Part shown: positions 8,413 to 16,547 of the stretch, in pieces
How the letters are laid out: every line of letters begins with the position of its first letter
How positions within the stretch are numbered: the first letter of the stretch is position 1
Assembly: GCF_036607905.1 (NCBI RefSeq)
Contig: NZ_CP144555.1
Location: 6,696,001 to 6,760,000 of the forward strand
DNA length: 64,000 nt
Reading direction: 5' to 3'
Origin: Streptomyces sp. SCSIO 75703
Lineage (GTDB): Bacteria; Actinomycetota; Actinomycetes; Streptomycetales; Streptomycetaceae
Translations under genes and position numbers: made by a program
Notes under the pieces: model-generated
Told to the model about the DNA's origin: nothing
The model's input: the letters and a program-made list of their open reading frames with translations, nothing else
Database searches by the model: none

Positions 8413-9347
8413 GGGCCGCGTTCCGGTGTGTCGGGGACCGGGATGTCCCAGACACACCGGAAGCCGGCGTTGGCCGCCGACGCGTCCTCCTCGTTGGCCG
8501 CGCGCGCCGCGACGCGGTAGCGGTTGCACCAGGAGTCGTGGCACAGGAACGAGCCGCCCTTGATGACGCGGCCGCCGCGCCAGGGGTCGGCGCACCACTC
8601 CCACACGTTTCCGACGGTCTGGAAGAGGCCGAAGCCGTTGGCGGGGTACGTCATGACCGGGGCGGTGCCGGCCCAGCCGGCGGCGGCCTCGTCACGATGG
8701 GGGAAGTCGCCCCGCCAGATGTTGCACCGGTCCTCTCCGCCCGGACGCAGTTCGTCGCCCCACGGATAGCGCGCGTTCTCCAGCCCGCCGCGGGCGGCGT
8801 ACTCCCACTCCGCCTCGGTCGGCAGTCGGCCGCCGGCCCACGCACACCACGCCCGCGCGTCGCGCCACGACAGGTGCACGGCCGGATGGTCCTCACGGCC
8901 GGCCAGGCTCGACCCGGGGCCCTCGGGACGTCGCCAGTCCGCTCCCCGGACCGCGCACCACCAGGGTGCCGACCGGACCCGGGGCGCGCGGGCGGCGACA
9001 GCGGGCGGCAGGTGCAGATGGAAGACATGGGACCAGCCGAACCGCTCGGCGTCGGTGACGTGTCCGGTCTCCTCGACGAACGCCGCCCACTGGAGGGTGG
9101 TCACCGTCGTCGCGGCGGCGGCGAAGGGACCGACGGTCACGGTACGCACCGGCCCCTCCTGGTCGTCGGGGTGGCCCAGTCGCTCGTCGCTGCCCATGAG
9201 GAACGCGCCTCCCGGGAGCCGTACGGCGTGCGGCGGCGGCTCGGCGCCAGGTCGTGGAGCGCGGGGCGGGAAGGTCTCGGTGACCCGCCCGGCCGCTCCG
9301 TCCGCGTCGGCTGCGTCCCGCCCGGGTGAGCAGCAGCGGCCCCTCAC
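8376..9347 (-). CDS. Formylglycine-generating enzyme (sulfatase activator)
   Basis: A copper-dependent oxidase that converts the Cys of CxPxR in sulfatases to formylglycine. The SUMF1 domain fills the protein (323 aa): GGAFLMGS near residue 48, LPTEAEWEYAARGG, VGNVWEW, and the active-site block GGSFLCHDSWC with the two catalytic cysteines (about 269 and 274), then GFRC at the end. The double-Cys block separates it from the many SUMF1-domain proteins that are not true FGEs. The GTG start overlaps the sulfatase stop as GTGA, so the two are translationally coupled; it is the last gene of the MFS-sulfatase-FGE operon. Confidence 0.92.
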   Translation of the reverse strand: MRGRCCSPGRDAADADGAAGRVTETFPPRAPRPGAEPPPHAVRLPGGAFLMGSDERLGHPDDQEGPVRTVTVGPFAAAATTVTTLQWAAFVEETGHVTDAERFGWSHVFHLHLPPAVAARAPRVRSAPWWCAVRGADWRRPEGPGSSLAGREDHPAVHLSWRDARAWCAWAGGRLPTEAEWEYAARGGLENARYPWGDELRPGGEDRCNIWRGDFPHRDEAAAGWAGTAPVMTYPANGFGLFQTVGNVWEWCADPWRGGRVIKGGSFLCHDSWCNRYRVAARAANEEDASAANAGFRCVWDIPVPDTPERGPHRAWTATSHKE

Positions 9348-11119
9348 AGCTCGGCCAGCTCGTCGGCGATCCGGTGCAGCGTGGAGGTGGGGATGAGCCC
9401 GACGGCGACGCCCGCCACATCCAGCAACCCCAGCTCGAGCACCTCGTCGGGCAGCGGACCGTCGACGAGGGGTCCCAGGTGGGCGCGCAGGATCGCGACC
9501 GCGTCGGGCTCGGCCAGCAGCGCCGAGACGGGTGTGGTCACGCCGAACCGGGCGCGGGGGAAGTCCGCCGCGCGCAGGGGCCGTCGGCGGCTGGTCTCCA
9601 CCTGGCCCGCCTGTTCGCGGCACAGCAGGTGCTCGGAGGTCAGCGGCCCGGCCGCGGGCAGTCCCATCCGCTCGAACTGTTCGGGCGGCGCCTCGTTCTC
9701 GGCCATCAGGTCGCGCATCAGGGTCGCCATCCGCAGTTCCTGTTCGTCGTCGATGACGGGGTGCTGCTGACCGGGATCGGCTTCGAGGTCGAAGAGCATC
9801 GAACCGAAGGCGTACGGGTCGGTGTACGCGGTACCGGGTACCCGCAGCGGCGGCACGCCCTTGGTGAACGCGAACGGGGACGCGAGCGTGGCCTCGCGCA
9901 GGACCTCGACGGGCATCCGGCCGCGCATGAGCGTGGGCATCAGGGTGTACTCGGCCAGCGGTTGGTTGCCGGGCCGCGCCGGGGCACGCAGATAGACCCA
10001 GCGGCCGTCGGTGACGTTGACGTGCCCTCCGAAGATCCCGAACAGACCGGCCTCGCGTACCGGCGCGTCGGACTCGACGGTGGGCGCGAGAGACGCTCCC
10101 CGCATGTCCCTGGTCGGGGTGCGGCCGAAGAAGTCGAGCAGGGTCGGAGCGAGGTCGATGGTCTGCACCAGCGAAGTGCGCCGCTCACCACGACGGCGTG
10201 CGCGCGGGTCCCAGATGAACAGCGGCAGGTGGATGGTCTCCTGGAAGTACGGGGGAGTGTTCTTGCCCCACCAGTCGTGCTCGCCGAGCAGGAACCCGTG
10301 GTCGGTACCCACGATGAGCATCGTGTCCTCCCACATGCCGTGCTCGTCCATGGCCGACAGCACCCGGCCCAGGCTGTGATCGCACATCGTGAGCAGGGCG
10401 GAGTAGAGCGAGCGGACGTGGCCCACGGTCTCCTGTGGCTCGCGGACCCGCACGTAGTCCGGCCAGTCCAGTTCGGGACCGTCGTACGCGGTGTCGTAGA
10501 GCTTGCGGTAGTCGTCGTAGGTGAAGAAGGGCTCGTGCGGGTCGAAGGTCTCGATCTGGAGGAACCAGTTGTCCTCGTCGGCGTTGGTGCGGATGAAGTG
10601 CAGCCCGGCATCGAAGGTGAGCGTCTGCGGGTGCTCGGCCTCGTCGGTCATGTAGAGCCGGTTCACCCGGTCCTGCCGGCGCAGTTCCCCGTTGGTCACG
10701 GTCGGCGCCAGGCCCTCGGGCACCGGCGGGTCGGCGACGTGTCCCTTCCACTCGTCGCCCTCCTGGCCCCGGAAGAACTCGAACGTCCGGAACCGCGGAT
10801 GGTAGGTGGCCCCGCCGTCGGCCCAGTAGTGCTGGTGGTCGGTCACCAGGTGTGTGTAGACGCCGGCCCGGGTGAGCAGTTCGGGTGCCGAGTCGTCGAA
10901 CGGCTCCAGCGGGCCCCAGCCGCGGTGCAGGAAGTTGTGCCGGCCGGTGTGGAGTTCGCGGCGGGCCGGCATGCACGGCATCGAGCCGCCGTAGGCGTTG
11001 TCGAAGGTGACGCTGCGCTCGGCGAGGTCGGCGAAATGCGGGGCGACGACGTCGTTCGCTCCGTACGGTGGCAGGAACCGCCGGTTGAGTGTGTCGAAGA
11101 GCACGAAGATGGCACGCAT
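9344..11119 (-). CDS. Type I sulfatase (formylglycine-dependent)
   Basis: A 591-aa alkaline-phosphatase-fold sulfatase. The N-terminus IFVLFDTLNRR supplies a metal-binding Asp; the nucleophile motif CMPAR (Cys about 49) fits CxPxR and is modified to formylglycine; GTDHGFLLGEH later completes the metal site. There is no signal peptide, so it works in the cytoplasm, in line with an importer gene just upstream. The ATG is 1 nt from the MFS stop codon, and the FGE that matures it is encoded immediately downstream. It resembles actinobacterial arylsulfatase-like enzymes; whether it acts on a sulfated sugar or an aryl sulfate is not visible. Confidence 0.93.
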   Translation of the reverse strand: MRAIFVLFDTLNRRFLPPYGANDVVAPHFADLAERSVTFDNAYGGSMPCMPARRELHTGRHNFLHRGWGPLEPFDDSAPELLTRAGVYTHLVTDHQHYWADGGATYHPRFRTFEFFRGQEGDEWKGHVADPPVPEGLAPTVTNGELRRQDRVNRLYMTDEAEHPQTLTFDAGLHFIRTNADEDNWFLQIETFDPHEPFFTYDDYRKLYDTAYDGPELDWPDYVRVREPQETVGHVRSLYSALLTMCDHSLGRVLSAMDEHGMWEDTMLIVGTDHGFLLGEHDWWGKNTPPYFQETIHLPLFIWDPRARRRGERRTSLVQTIDLAPTLLDFFGRTPTRDMRGASLAPTVESDAPVREAGLFGIFGGHVNVTDGRWVYLRAPARPGNQPLAEYTLMPTLMRGRMPVEVLREATLASPFAFTKGVPPLRVPGTAYTDPYAFGSMLFDLEADPGQQHPVIDDEQELRMATLMRDLMAENEAPPEQFERMGLPAAGPLTSEHLLCREQAGQVETSRRRPLRAADFPRARFGVTTPVSALLAEPDAVAILRAHLGPLVDGPLPDEVLELGLLDVAGVAVGLIPTSTLHRIADELAEL

Positions 11120-11120
11120 G

Positions 11121-12392
11121 TCAGGACACCGACCTTATCCGCGTCACCGACCAGCCCCCGAGCAGCACGATCAGTGCGCTGGCGACATAGAGGGCGCGGT
11201 AGTTCTCGTTGGTGAGGGTGAGTACCGTGAAGCCGACCAGGGGGGCGATGGGCAGGTTCTGGGCCGCGTTGACCAGGCCCAGGTCGCGGGCCCGGGTGCG
11301 CTCGTCGGGCAGGACTTCGGTGGTCAGCACCTGGTCGACCGAGAGGAAGGTGCCGTACCCGACGCCGAGGAGGGCCGCGGCCAGCAGCGCCGCCCCCCAG
11401 GTCGGCGAGACCGCCAGGCTCGACGCAGCCGCCGTCTGGAACGCGGCGCCGGCGAGCACGAGCGGCTTGCGGCGCAGCCTTCGGTCGGCTGTCAGGCCCG
11501 CGGCGTACGTGGCGACCACGCAGAAGACCAGGTAGACGAGCGTGAGCGTGAGGGCCGCGCCCTCCGGCTCCGGACGGTGGAGCACGTCGTCCACGTAGTA
11601 GAGCAGGTACGCCGTGCCGACCAGGTTGCCGGCGTTGATGAGCACCCTCGTGGCCATGGCCCAGTAGTAGTCGGGTGCCCGGCGCGGGCGCGGGGGAGTC
11701 AGGTTGTGCAGCAGCCCACCGGTCGGTCTGGCCCCGGGAAGCGGTGCCGGCTCGCCGACGCCGAGCAGGAAGGGCAGGCAGCAGACCACGGCGAGCAGGG
11801 CGATCACCCACCACGCGGTCGGGACGTCGTGGATGACTTCGGTGACCAGCGCCATGCCGCCGGCCAGGGCGATCACCTGGGGGGCGCCGAAGGCGGCCGA
11901 TGCCCGGCCGCGCTGGTGCACGGGCACCTGATCGGCGATCATCGCGCTCAGGCTCACCAGCACGCATGCCTGTCCGAGCGCGACGAACACGAGCAGCGCG
12001 CACACCGCGGGCACCGAGTCGATCTGGCCGACGGCCGCGAAGGCGAGCGCGGCGAGGGCGAACCCGCCCAGCGCCCAGGCGCGTCGGCGGCCCCAGGCCA
12101 GCCGGGTACGGTCGCAGAGGAAGCCCGCCAGAGGCACCGCGAGCACGATGGCGATCAGCATGACGGACTGGAACACACTGGCCAGCCGGACCTTCCGCGC
12201 CGGATCGATGTCGCGGGCCAACTGGGCGAGCATGATCTGACTGGGCAGCATCACCAGCAACCAGAACCCGAGCCACGCCAGGGCGAACAACCACAGCCAC
12301 GTCCGAGTGACGGGCGTGCCGGGCACCGACGCGCCCGCTGCCGGGCGGGCCGGTTCCGGCGGGCCCGGCCGGTACTCGGGCGGTGCGGTCAC
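11121..12392 (-). CDS. MFS transporter, SLC45/GPH-like, probable substrate importer
   Basis: About twelve membrane segments over 423 aa, with the GRRRAWALGG loop between helices typical of sugar:cation symporter-like MFS proteins. The GTG at 12392 was chosen because AGGAGG lies 5 nt upstream. It leads the operon with the cytoplasmic sulfatase and FGE, which suggests that it brings in a sulfated compound. Transcription starts from the promoter at 12422-12450 and is under operator site 2. Confidence 0.85.
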   Translation of the reverse strand: MTAPPEYRPGPPEPARPAAGASVPGTPVTRTWLWLFALAWLGFWLLVMLPSQIMLAQLARDIDPARKVRLASVFQSVMLIAIVLAVPLAGFLCDRTRLAWGRRRAWALGGFALAALAFAAVGQIDSVPAVCALLVFVALGQACVLVSLSAMIADQVPVHQRGRASAAFGAPQVIALAGGMALVTEVIHDVPTAWWVIALLAVVCCLPFLLGVGEPAPLPGARPTGGLLHNLTPPRPRRAPDYYWAMATRVLINAGNLVGTAYLLYYVDDVLHRPEPEGAALTLTLVYLVFCVVATYAAGLTADRRLRRKPLVLAGAAFQTAAASSLAVSPTWGAALLAAALLGVGYGTFLSVDQVLTTEVLPDERTRARDLGLVNAAQNLPIAPLVGFTVLTLTNENYRALYVASALIVLLGGWSVTRIRSVS

Positions 12393-12421
12393 CGGCGCCT
12401 CCTGAGCTGGACGGTGCCGGG

Positions 12422-12472
12422 AGTCTAGGGGGCACACGTGGGGTGGTCAATCGTCTTGGACGGATGACCAAG
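12422..12472 (-). promoter_or_regulatory. Promoter and operator site 2 of the MFS-sulfatase operon
   Basis: Minus strand TTGACC (12445-12450), exactly 17 bp, then TAGACT (12422-12427): a near-ideal housekeeping promoter. The operator CTTGG-N8-CCAAG (12455-12472) lies just upstream of the -35 box. A second overlapping half-site TGGTCAATCGTC shares 12 identical bases with site 3. Together they give tight TetR control. Confidence 0.7.
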
Positions 12473-12932
12473 CGGGTCGGCGGTCCTGACGGCACCCGGC
12501 TGCCGCCAGGACCGCCGGCTCGCCGCCGAGCCCGCTCCGCGTCCGGGTCCGCCCGGCTCGGCGCGCGGTCGCTCACGACGCTCGGCACCGACCGGGGTGA
12601 GCGGCGGCGACACGGTGTCCCGGCGCCCCGGCCTGCTGTGCGGCGGGCAGTCCGGCAGGGGCCAAGTCGCGGGCGGGGAAGAGGAGGTGACGTCCGGCAG
12701 TGGCCGGGTGCGGGTTCCGCTCGACGGCCGTCACCGTGCGCCGCCGCGGTGTCCGACGGGAACCTCCGCGCGTCGGCAGACCTCGGTGAACGCCCCGACG
12801 AGCGAGCGGACCGCGCCCGATCCGTCGTGTCGCCAGGCGGACGCGCGGTGCGAGGACACCCTCGCACGGACCGGCTCCGAGAGTGCTGTGACCGGATATG
12901 TCGTCGGTGCGATGTGGATGACGCTGTACGGC
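12473..12932. other. Intergenic stretch between divergent transcription units
   Basis: No gene is supported. The left end is the upstream edge of the MFS promoter, the right end the leader of the flavin reductase operon. A TATGTC element near 12895, close before the possible start codons, could be a -10 box for leaderless transcription of the flavin reductase gene. Confidence 0.35.
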
Positions 12933-13469
12933 ATGACCAGCCTCACCACCCCACCGACGCAGGCAGCCGCCGACGCGATCACCCCCGAGGTCCTGCGCGC
13001 CACCATGGGCGCGTTCTGCTCGGGCGTCGTCGTCGTCACCGCGCTGGACGACCGGCTCGGCGGCACGCCGCTGGGCTTCACCTGCCAGTCCTTCGTGTCC
13101 CTGTCGTTCGACCCGCCGCTGATCTCCGTCAGCCCGGCCCGGAGTTCCACGACCTGGCCCCGTATCCGTGAGGTCGGCCGGTTCGCCGTCAACATCCTGG
13201 CCGACGACCACGCCGAGCTGTCCAACCGGTTCGCCCGGTCCGGGACCGACAAGTTCGCCGGTGTCGACTGGACGCCGTCACCCCATGGCTGTCCCCTCCT
13301 CGGGGGCGTCAGCGCCTGGGTGGAGTGCACCATGTGGCGCGAGTACGACGGGGGAGACCACACGGTCGTCATCGGCGAGGTCACCGCGCTCGGCCACGAC
13401 CGGGACCGGGACCCGCTGCTCTACTACCGCGGGTCCTACCCGCGCGCGGACTGGCGGGCGTCCCGGTGA
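12933..13469 (+). CDS. Flavin reductase family protein (NAD(P)H:FMN)
   Basis: A 178-aa flavin reductase-like domain, complete from EVLRATMGAFCSGVVVVTA through GFTCQSFVSLSFDPPL, FAVNILADDH and the closing YRGSY segment. Such proteins supply reduced FMN to two-component monooxygenases, so the LLM enzyme encoded at 22576-23751 is the obvious client. It begins the rightward operon. The start is uncertain: ATGs at 12912, 12918 and 12933 are in frame and none has a good Shine-Dalgarno, so leaderless translation is possible. The gene overlaps the next one as GTGA. Confidence 0.85.
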   Translation: MTSLTTPPTQAAADAITPEVLRATMGAFCSGVVVVTALDDRLGGTPLGFTCQSFVSLSFDPPLISVSPARSSTTWPRIREVGRFAVNILADDHAELSNRFARSGTDKFAGVDWTPSPHGCPLLGGVSAWVECTMWREYDGGDHTVVIGEVTALGHDRDRDPLLYYRGSYPRADWRASR

Positions 13470-14044
13470 ACGGCGCGGAGCGGACCGCCGCGGCTCTCAG
13501 GGTCACCGCGGTCCTCGCCAGTCCGCACGGGAGCGGTGCGACGGCCGCCGCCGTCGACGCCGTCCTGGACGGCTGCCGCGAGGCCGGGGCCGTCTGCACC
13601 CTCGTGGACCTCCGGGACGGCGCCGCCGACGGGTTCGCCGGTGCCGTGGACGCGGTCGAGGAGGCCGACGCCGTCGTGTTCGCCTCCCCCACCTACCGCG
13701 CCACCCACACGTCCCTGCTGGCCTCGTTCCTGGAACACGTCGAGCGCGGCGCGCGGTTCGAGACCCGGGCACCCCTGCGGGGCAAGGCCGCCGCCGTGGT
13801 GATGACCGGCGCGGCCCCCGAGCACTTCCTCGCGACGGAAGGGCTGCGGGCCACCCTCGCCTCCTTCTACGCCGTCCAGGTGCTCGCACCCTCGCTCCAC
13901 CTGTCCCGGACCGCCTTCGGCCCGGACAAGTCCCTGACCGCGGACGAGGCCGCGACGGGCGCCCTGCACGGACGCGCGCTCGTGGACCTGGCCGCCGCCT
14001 GCCGGGCGAGCGGGGACATCGCCCGGCTCGAGCCGCTCGTGTGA
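13466..14044 (+). CDS. NADPH-dependent FMN reductase-like flavodoxin-fold protein
   Basis: 192 aa of flavodoxin-like fold: VTAVLASPHGSGATAAAVDAV at the N-terminus is the FMN phosphate loop and VVFASPTYRATHTSLLASFLEH follows the SsuE pattern. GTG start by GTGA overlap with the preceding flavin reductase gene. Two flavin reductases of different folds in one operon is odd; one may feed the oxygenase and the other serve an oxidative step of its own. 109 bases separate it from the lyase gene. Confidence 0.82.
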   Translation: MNGAERTAAALRVTAVLASPHGSGATAAAVDAVLDGCREAGAVCTLVDLRDGAADGFAGAVDAVEEADAVVFASPTYRATHTSLLASFLEHVERGARFETRAPLRGKAAAVVMTGAAPEHFLATEGLRATLASFYAVQVLAPSLHLSRTAFGPDKSLTADEAATGALHGRALVDLAAACRASGDIARLEPLV

Positions 14045-14153
14045 CCGGACAGACCCTCGGTGCCGGGAGGGATCAGCCCGGCCGTCCTCGAACCAGCGGT
14101 GCGGGGGGCATCCCCAGCCCCGCCGTCCGCGAACCAGCAGGGAGAACACGTAC

Positions 14154-15125
14154 ATGCCCACGACCGTCGAACTCGTCGAGGTCGGCCCCCGCGACGGCCT
14201 CCAGAACGAGAGGAGGCCGCTCGACGCCGGCACCCGGGCCGAACTCGTCACGCGCCTGGTCGCCCGGGGCGCCCGGCGCGTCGAGGCGGTCAGCTTCGTC
14301 CGCCCCGACCTCGTCCCGCAGATGGCCGGGGCCGAGGAGGTCATGGCGATGGTGCCGCACGACCCCGGGGTGTCCTACATCGGTCTGGTCCTCAACCGGC
14401 GCGGTGCCGAGCGGGCCGCCCGGACCCCGTGCACCGAGGTCAACATCGTCGTCCCCGTGACCGACGCCTTCTGCCTCCGCAACCAGAACCTCACCGTCGA
14501 CGCGATGCTCGACCACGCGACCGCGGCGTCTGAGGTGGCCCGTGAGGCCGGCATGCGGGTCAGCCTGACCCTCGCGGTGGCGTTCGGGTGCCCGTTCTCC
14601 GGACCGGTCCCCGTCGGCCAGGTGGAGAAGGTCCTGGCCCGGGCGGCCGAGAGCGAACCGGACGAGATCGCGTTCGCCGACACCATCGGCGTCGGGGTCC
14701 CCCGCCAGGTCCGCGCGCTGGCCGCGCTCGCGGCCGGCGACGCGCGCGTCCGCAAGCTGCGTTTCCACTTCCACAACACGCGCAACACCGGGTACGCGAA
14801 CGCCGTCGCGGCCGCTCACCTCGGGGCGGACGGCGGGCGGGTCCCGGGGCAAGTCGTCGCCCTGGACGCCTCCGTCGGCGGGTTCGGAGGCTGCCCGTTC
14901 GCGCCCGCGGCCACCGGAAACATCGCCACCGAGGATCTCGCCTACCTCCTGCGCGGTGAGGGCGTGCCCCTGCTCGGTCCCGGCGTCCCCGACATCGAGG
15001 GCCTCGCCCGGGTCGGGACCTGGCTCGGCGACCGGCTGGACAGCCCGCCGCAGGGCCTGCTCGTGCGGGCCGGCGACTTCGGCTCCGTCCTCGCGGCGAA
15101 CGACCCGGCCGGGCCCGAGAGCTGA
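14154..15125 (+). CDS. Hydroxymethylglutaryl-CoA lyase family protein
   Basis: A DRE-TIM barrel lyase of 323 aa that cleaves 3-hydroxy-3-alkylglutaryl-CoA type esters to acetyl-CoA and a ketone or keto acid. VEVGPRDGLQNE carries the catalytic Arg-Asp pair, FHFHNT the metal-binding histidines and GGFGGCPFAPAATGN the catalytic Cys loop. AGGGAG lies 9 nt before the ATG. It is followed by a class III CoA-transferase gene, which could form its CoA ester substrate. The natural acid may not be HMG itself. Confidence 0.88.
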   Translation: MPTTVELVEVGPRDGLQNERRPLDAGTRAELVTRLVARGARRVEAVSFVRPDLVPQMAGAEEVMAMVPHDPGVSYIGLVLNRRGAERAARTPCTEVNIVVPVTDAFCLRNQNLTVDAMLDHATAASEVAREAGMRVSLTLAVAFGCPFSGPVPVGQVEKVLARAAESEPDEIAFADTIGVGVPRQVRALAALAAGDARVRKLRFHFHNTRNTGYANAVAAAHLGADGGRVPGQVVALDASVGGFGGCPFAPAATGNIATEDLAYLLRGEGVPLLGPGVPDIEGLARVGTWLGDRLDSPPQGLLVRAGDFGSVLAANDPAGPES

Positions 15126-15172
15126 CGTCACGTCACCCGTTCTGTCCGCGACCGACAAGGAAGGCACCGAGA

Positions 15173-16513
15173 ATGAGCTCGGAAGACACCACCCCCCACC
15201 GTTCCCGCGTCCCGGCCGACACGCTTCCGCTGGCAGGCGTCCGTGTCGTCGAACTCGGCAACTTCATCGCCGCCCCCACCGCGGGCCGTCTGCTGGCCGA
15301 CTTCGGCGCCGAGGTCATCAAGGTGGAGCGGCCCCGCACCGGTGACGAACTGCGCAACTGGCGCCTGTTCGCGGGCGACACCTCGATGCTGTACCGCACC
15401 ATCAACCGGAACAAGAAGTCGGTCGAACTGGACCTGCGCACGGACGACGGCCGCGCCTCGGTCCTCGAACTGGTCTCCTGCTCGGACGTCCTGATCGAGA
15501 ACTTCCGCCCCGGCACCCTCGACAGGTGGGGACTGACCCCGCAAGCGCTCACCGCCGCCAACCCCGAGCTGGTCGTGGCCCGCATCTCCGCCTTCGGCCA
15601 GACCGGCCCGCTCGCCGCCCGGCCCGGCTTCGCCGCCGTCGCGGAGGCGTTCGGCGGCATGCGGGAGCTGGTCGGCGACCCCGACCGGCCGCCCTCCCGG
15701 GTCGGCGTGTCCATCGGTGACTCCATCGCCGGCCTCTACGCGGCGTTCGGGGTCGTCATGTCGCTGCTGGACCGCGGCAACCGCAAGAACCAGGGCCGCC
15801 GCCCCTGGACACCCGTCGAACGGCACGTCGACGTCGCGCTCCACGAGGCGGTCTTCTCGATGATGGAGTCCCTCGTCCCCGACTACTCCGCCCACGGTGT
15901 CCTCCGGGAGCGCACGGGCGGCCGGATGCAGGGCATCGCCCCGTCGAACGCCTACGTCTGCGCCGGCGGCGACTCCGTCGTCATCGCGGGGAACGGCGAC
16001 TCCATCTTCGCCCGCTACATGGAGACCATCGGCCGCCCCGACCTGCGGGACGACCCCGGCCTCGCGACCAACGACGGCCGCTGGGCCCGGCGCGACGAAC
16101 TCGACCGCGCCATCGAGGAGTGGACCAGCCGGCGTCCGCGCGAGGAGGTCCTGACCGCCCTGGCGGCGGCCGGGGTGCCCGCCGGACCGATCCATACCGC
16201 GAAGGACATCGTCGACGACGAGCAGTTCGCGGCCCGCGACATGGTGCAGGCGCTGCCGGTCGACATCGCCGGGGAAACCCGCGACGTGCTGTTCCCCGGG
16301 ATCGTGCCCGTACTGGACCACCAGTCCGTCCCGGTGTCCCATCCGGGTCCGGACCTCGGCGAACACACCCACGAAGTGCTCTCCGAACTGCTCGCACGCC
16401 CGTGCGGCTGCCGGGCGTGTCTGGACGCGATGGCCGAACTCGGCGACGACGTCGTGCACGATGCGGCACGGAACGACACGGCCGCCCGCCGTGCCCGGTC
16501 CACGCGCACCTGA
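15173..16513 (+). CDS. Class III (CaiB/BaiF family) CoA-transferase
   Basis: Moves CoA between carboxylic acids. The 446-aa protein opens with LAGVRVVELGNFIAAPTAGRLLADFGAEVIKVE, the family signature; the catalytic Asp is expected in the segment IAGLYAAFGVV-MSLLDRG to VDVALHE. An AAGGAAGG site precedes the ATG. Next to an HMG-CoA-lyase-like gene it resembles succinyl-CoA:hydroxymethylglutarate or itaconate CoA-transferases. The C-terminus carries a CGCRACL cluster not usual for the family. Confidence 0.87.
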   Translation: MSSEDTTPHRSRVPADTLPLAGVRVVELGNFIAAPTAGRLLADFGAEVIKVERPRTGDELRNWRLFAGDTSMLYRTINRNKKSVELDLRTDDGRASVLELVSCSDVLIENFRPGTLDRWGLTPQALTAANPELVVARISAFGQTGPLAARPGFAAVAEAFGGMRELVGDPDRPPSRVGVSIGDSIAGLYAAFGVVMSLLDRGNRKNQGRRPWTPVERHVDVALHEAVFSMMESLVPDYSAHGVLRERTGGRMQGIAPSNAYVCAGGDSVVIAGNGDSIFARYMETIGRPDLRDDPGLATNDGRWARRDELDRAIEEWTSRRPREEVLTALAAAGVPAGPIHTAKDIVDDEQFAARDMVQALPVDIAGETRDVLFPGIVPVLDHQSVPVSHPGPDLGEHTHEVLSELLARPCGCRACLDAMAELGDDVVHDAARNDTAARRARSTRT

Positions 16514-16547
16514 CCCCGTACGCCCCTCACCGAGAAGCAGCGCACCC

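Noticed and set aside
6315..9329. Plus-strand open frame covering the discoidin amidohydrolase and the FGE
   Set aside because: The true amidohydrolase frame has a signal peptide, metal motifs and a Shine-Dalgarno; this one has none.
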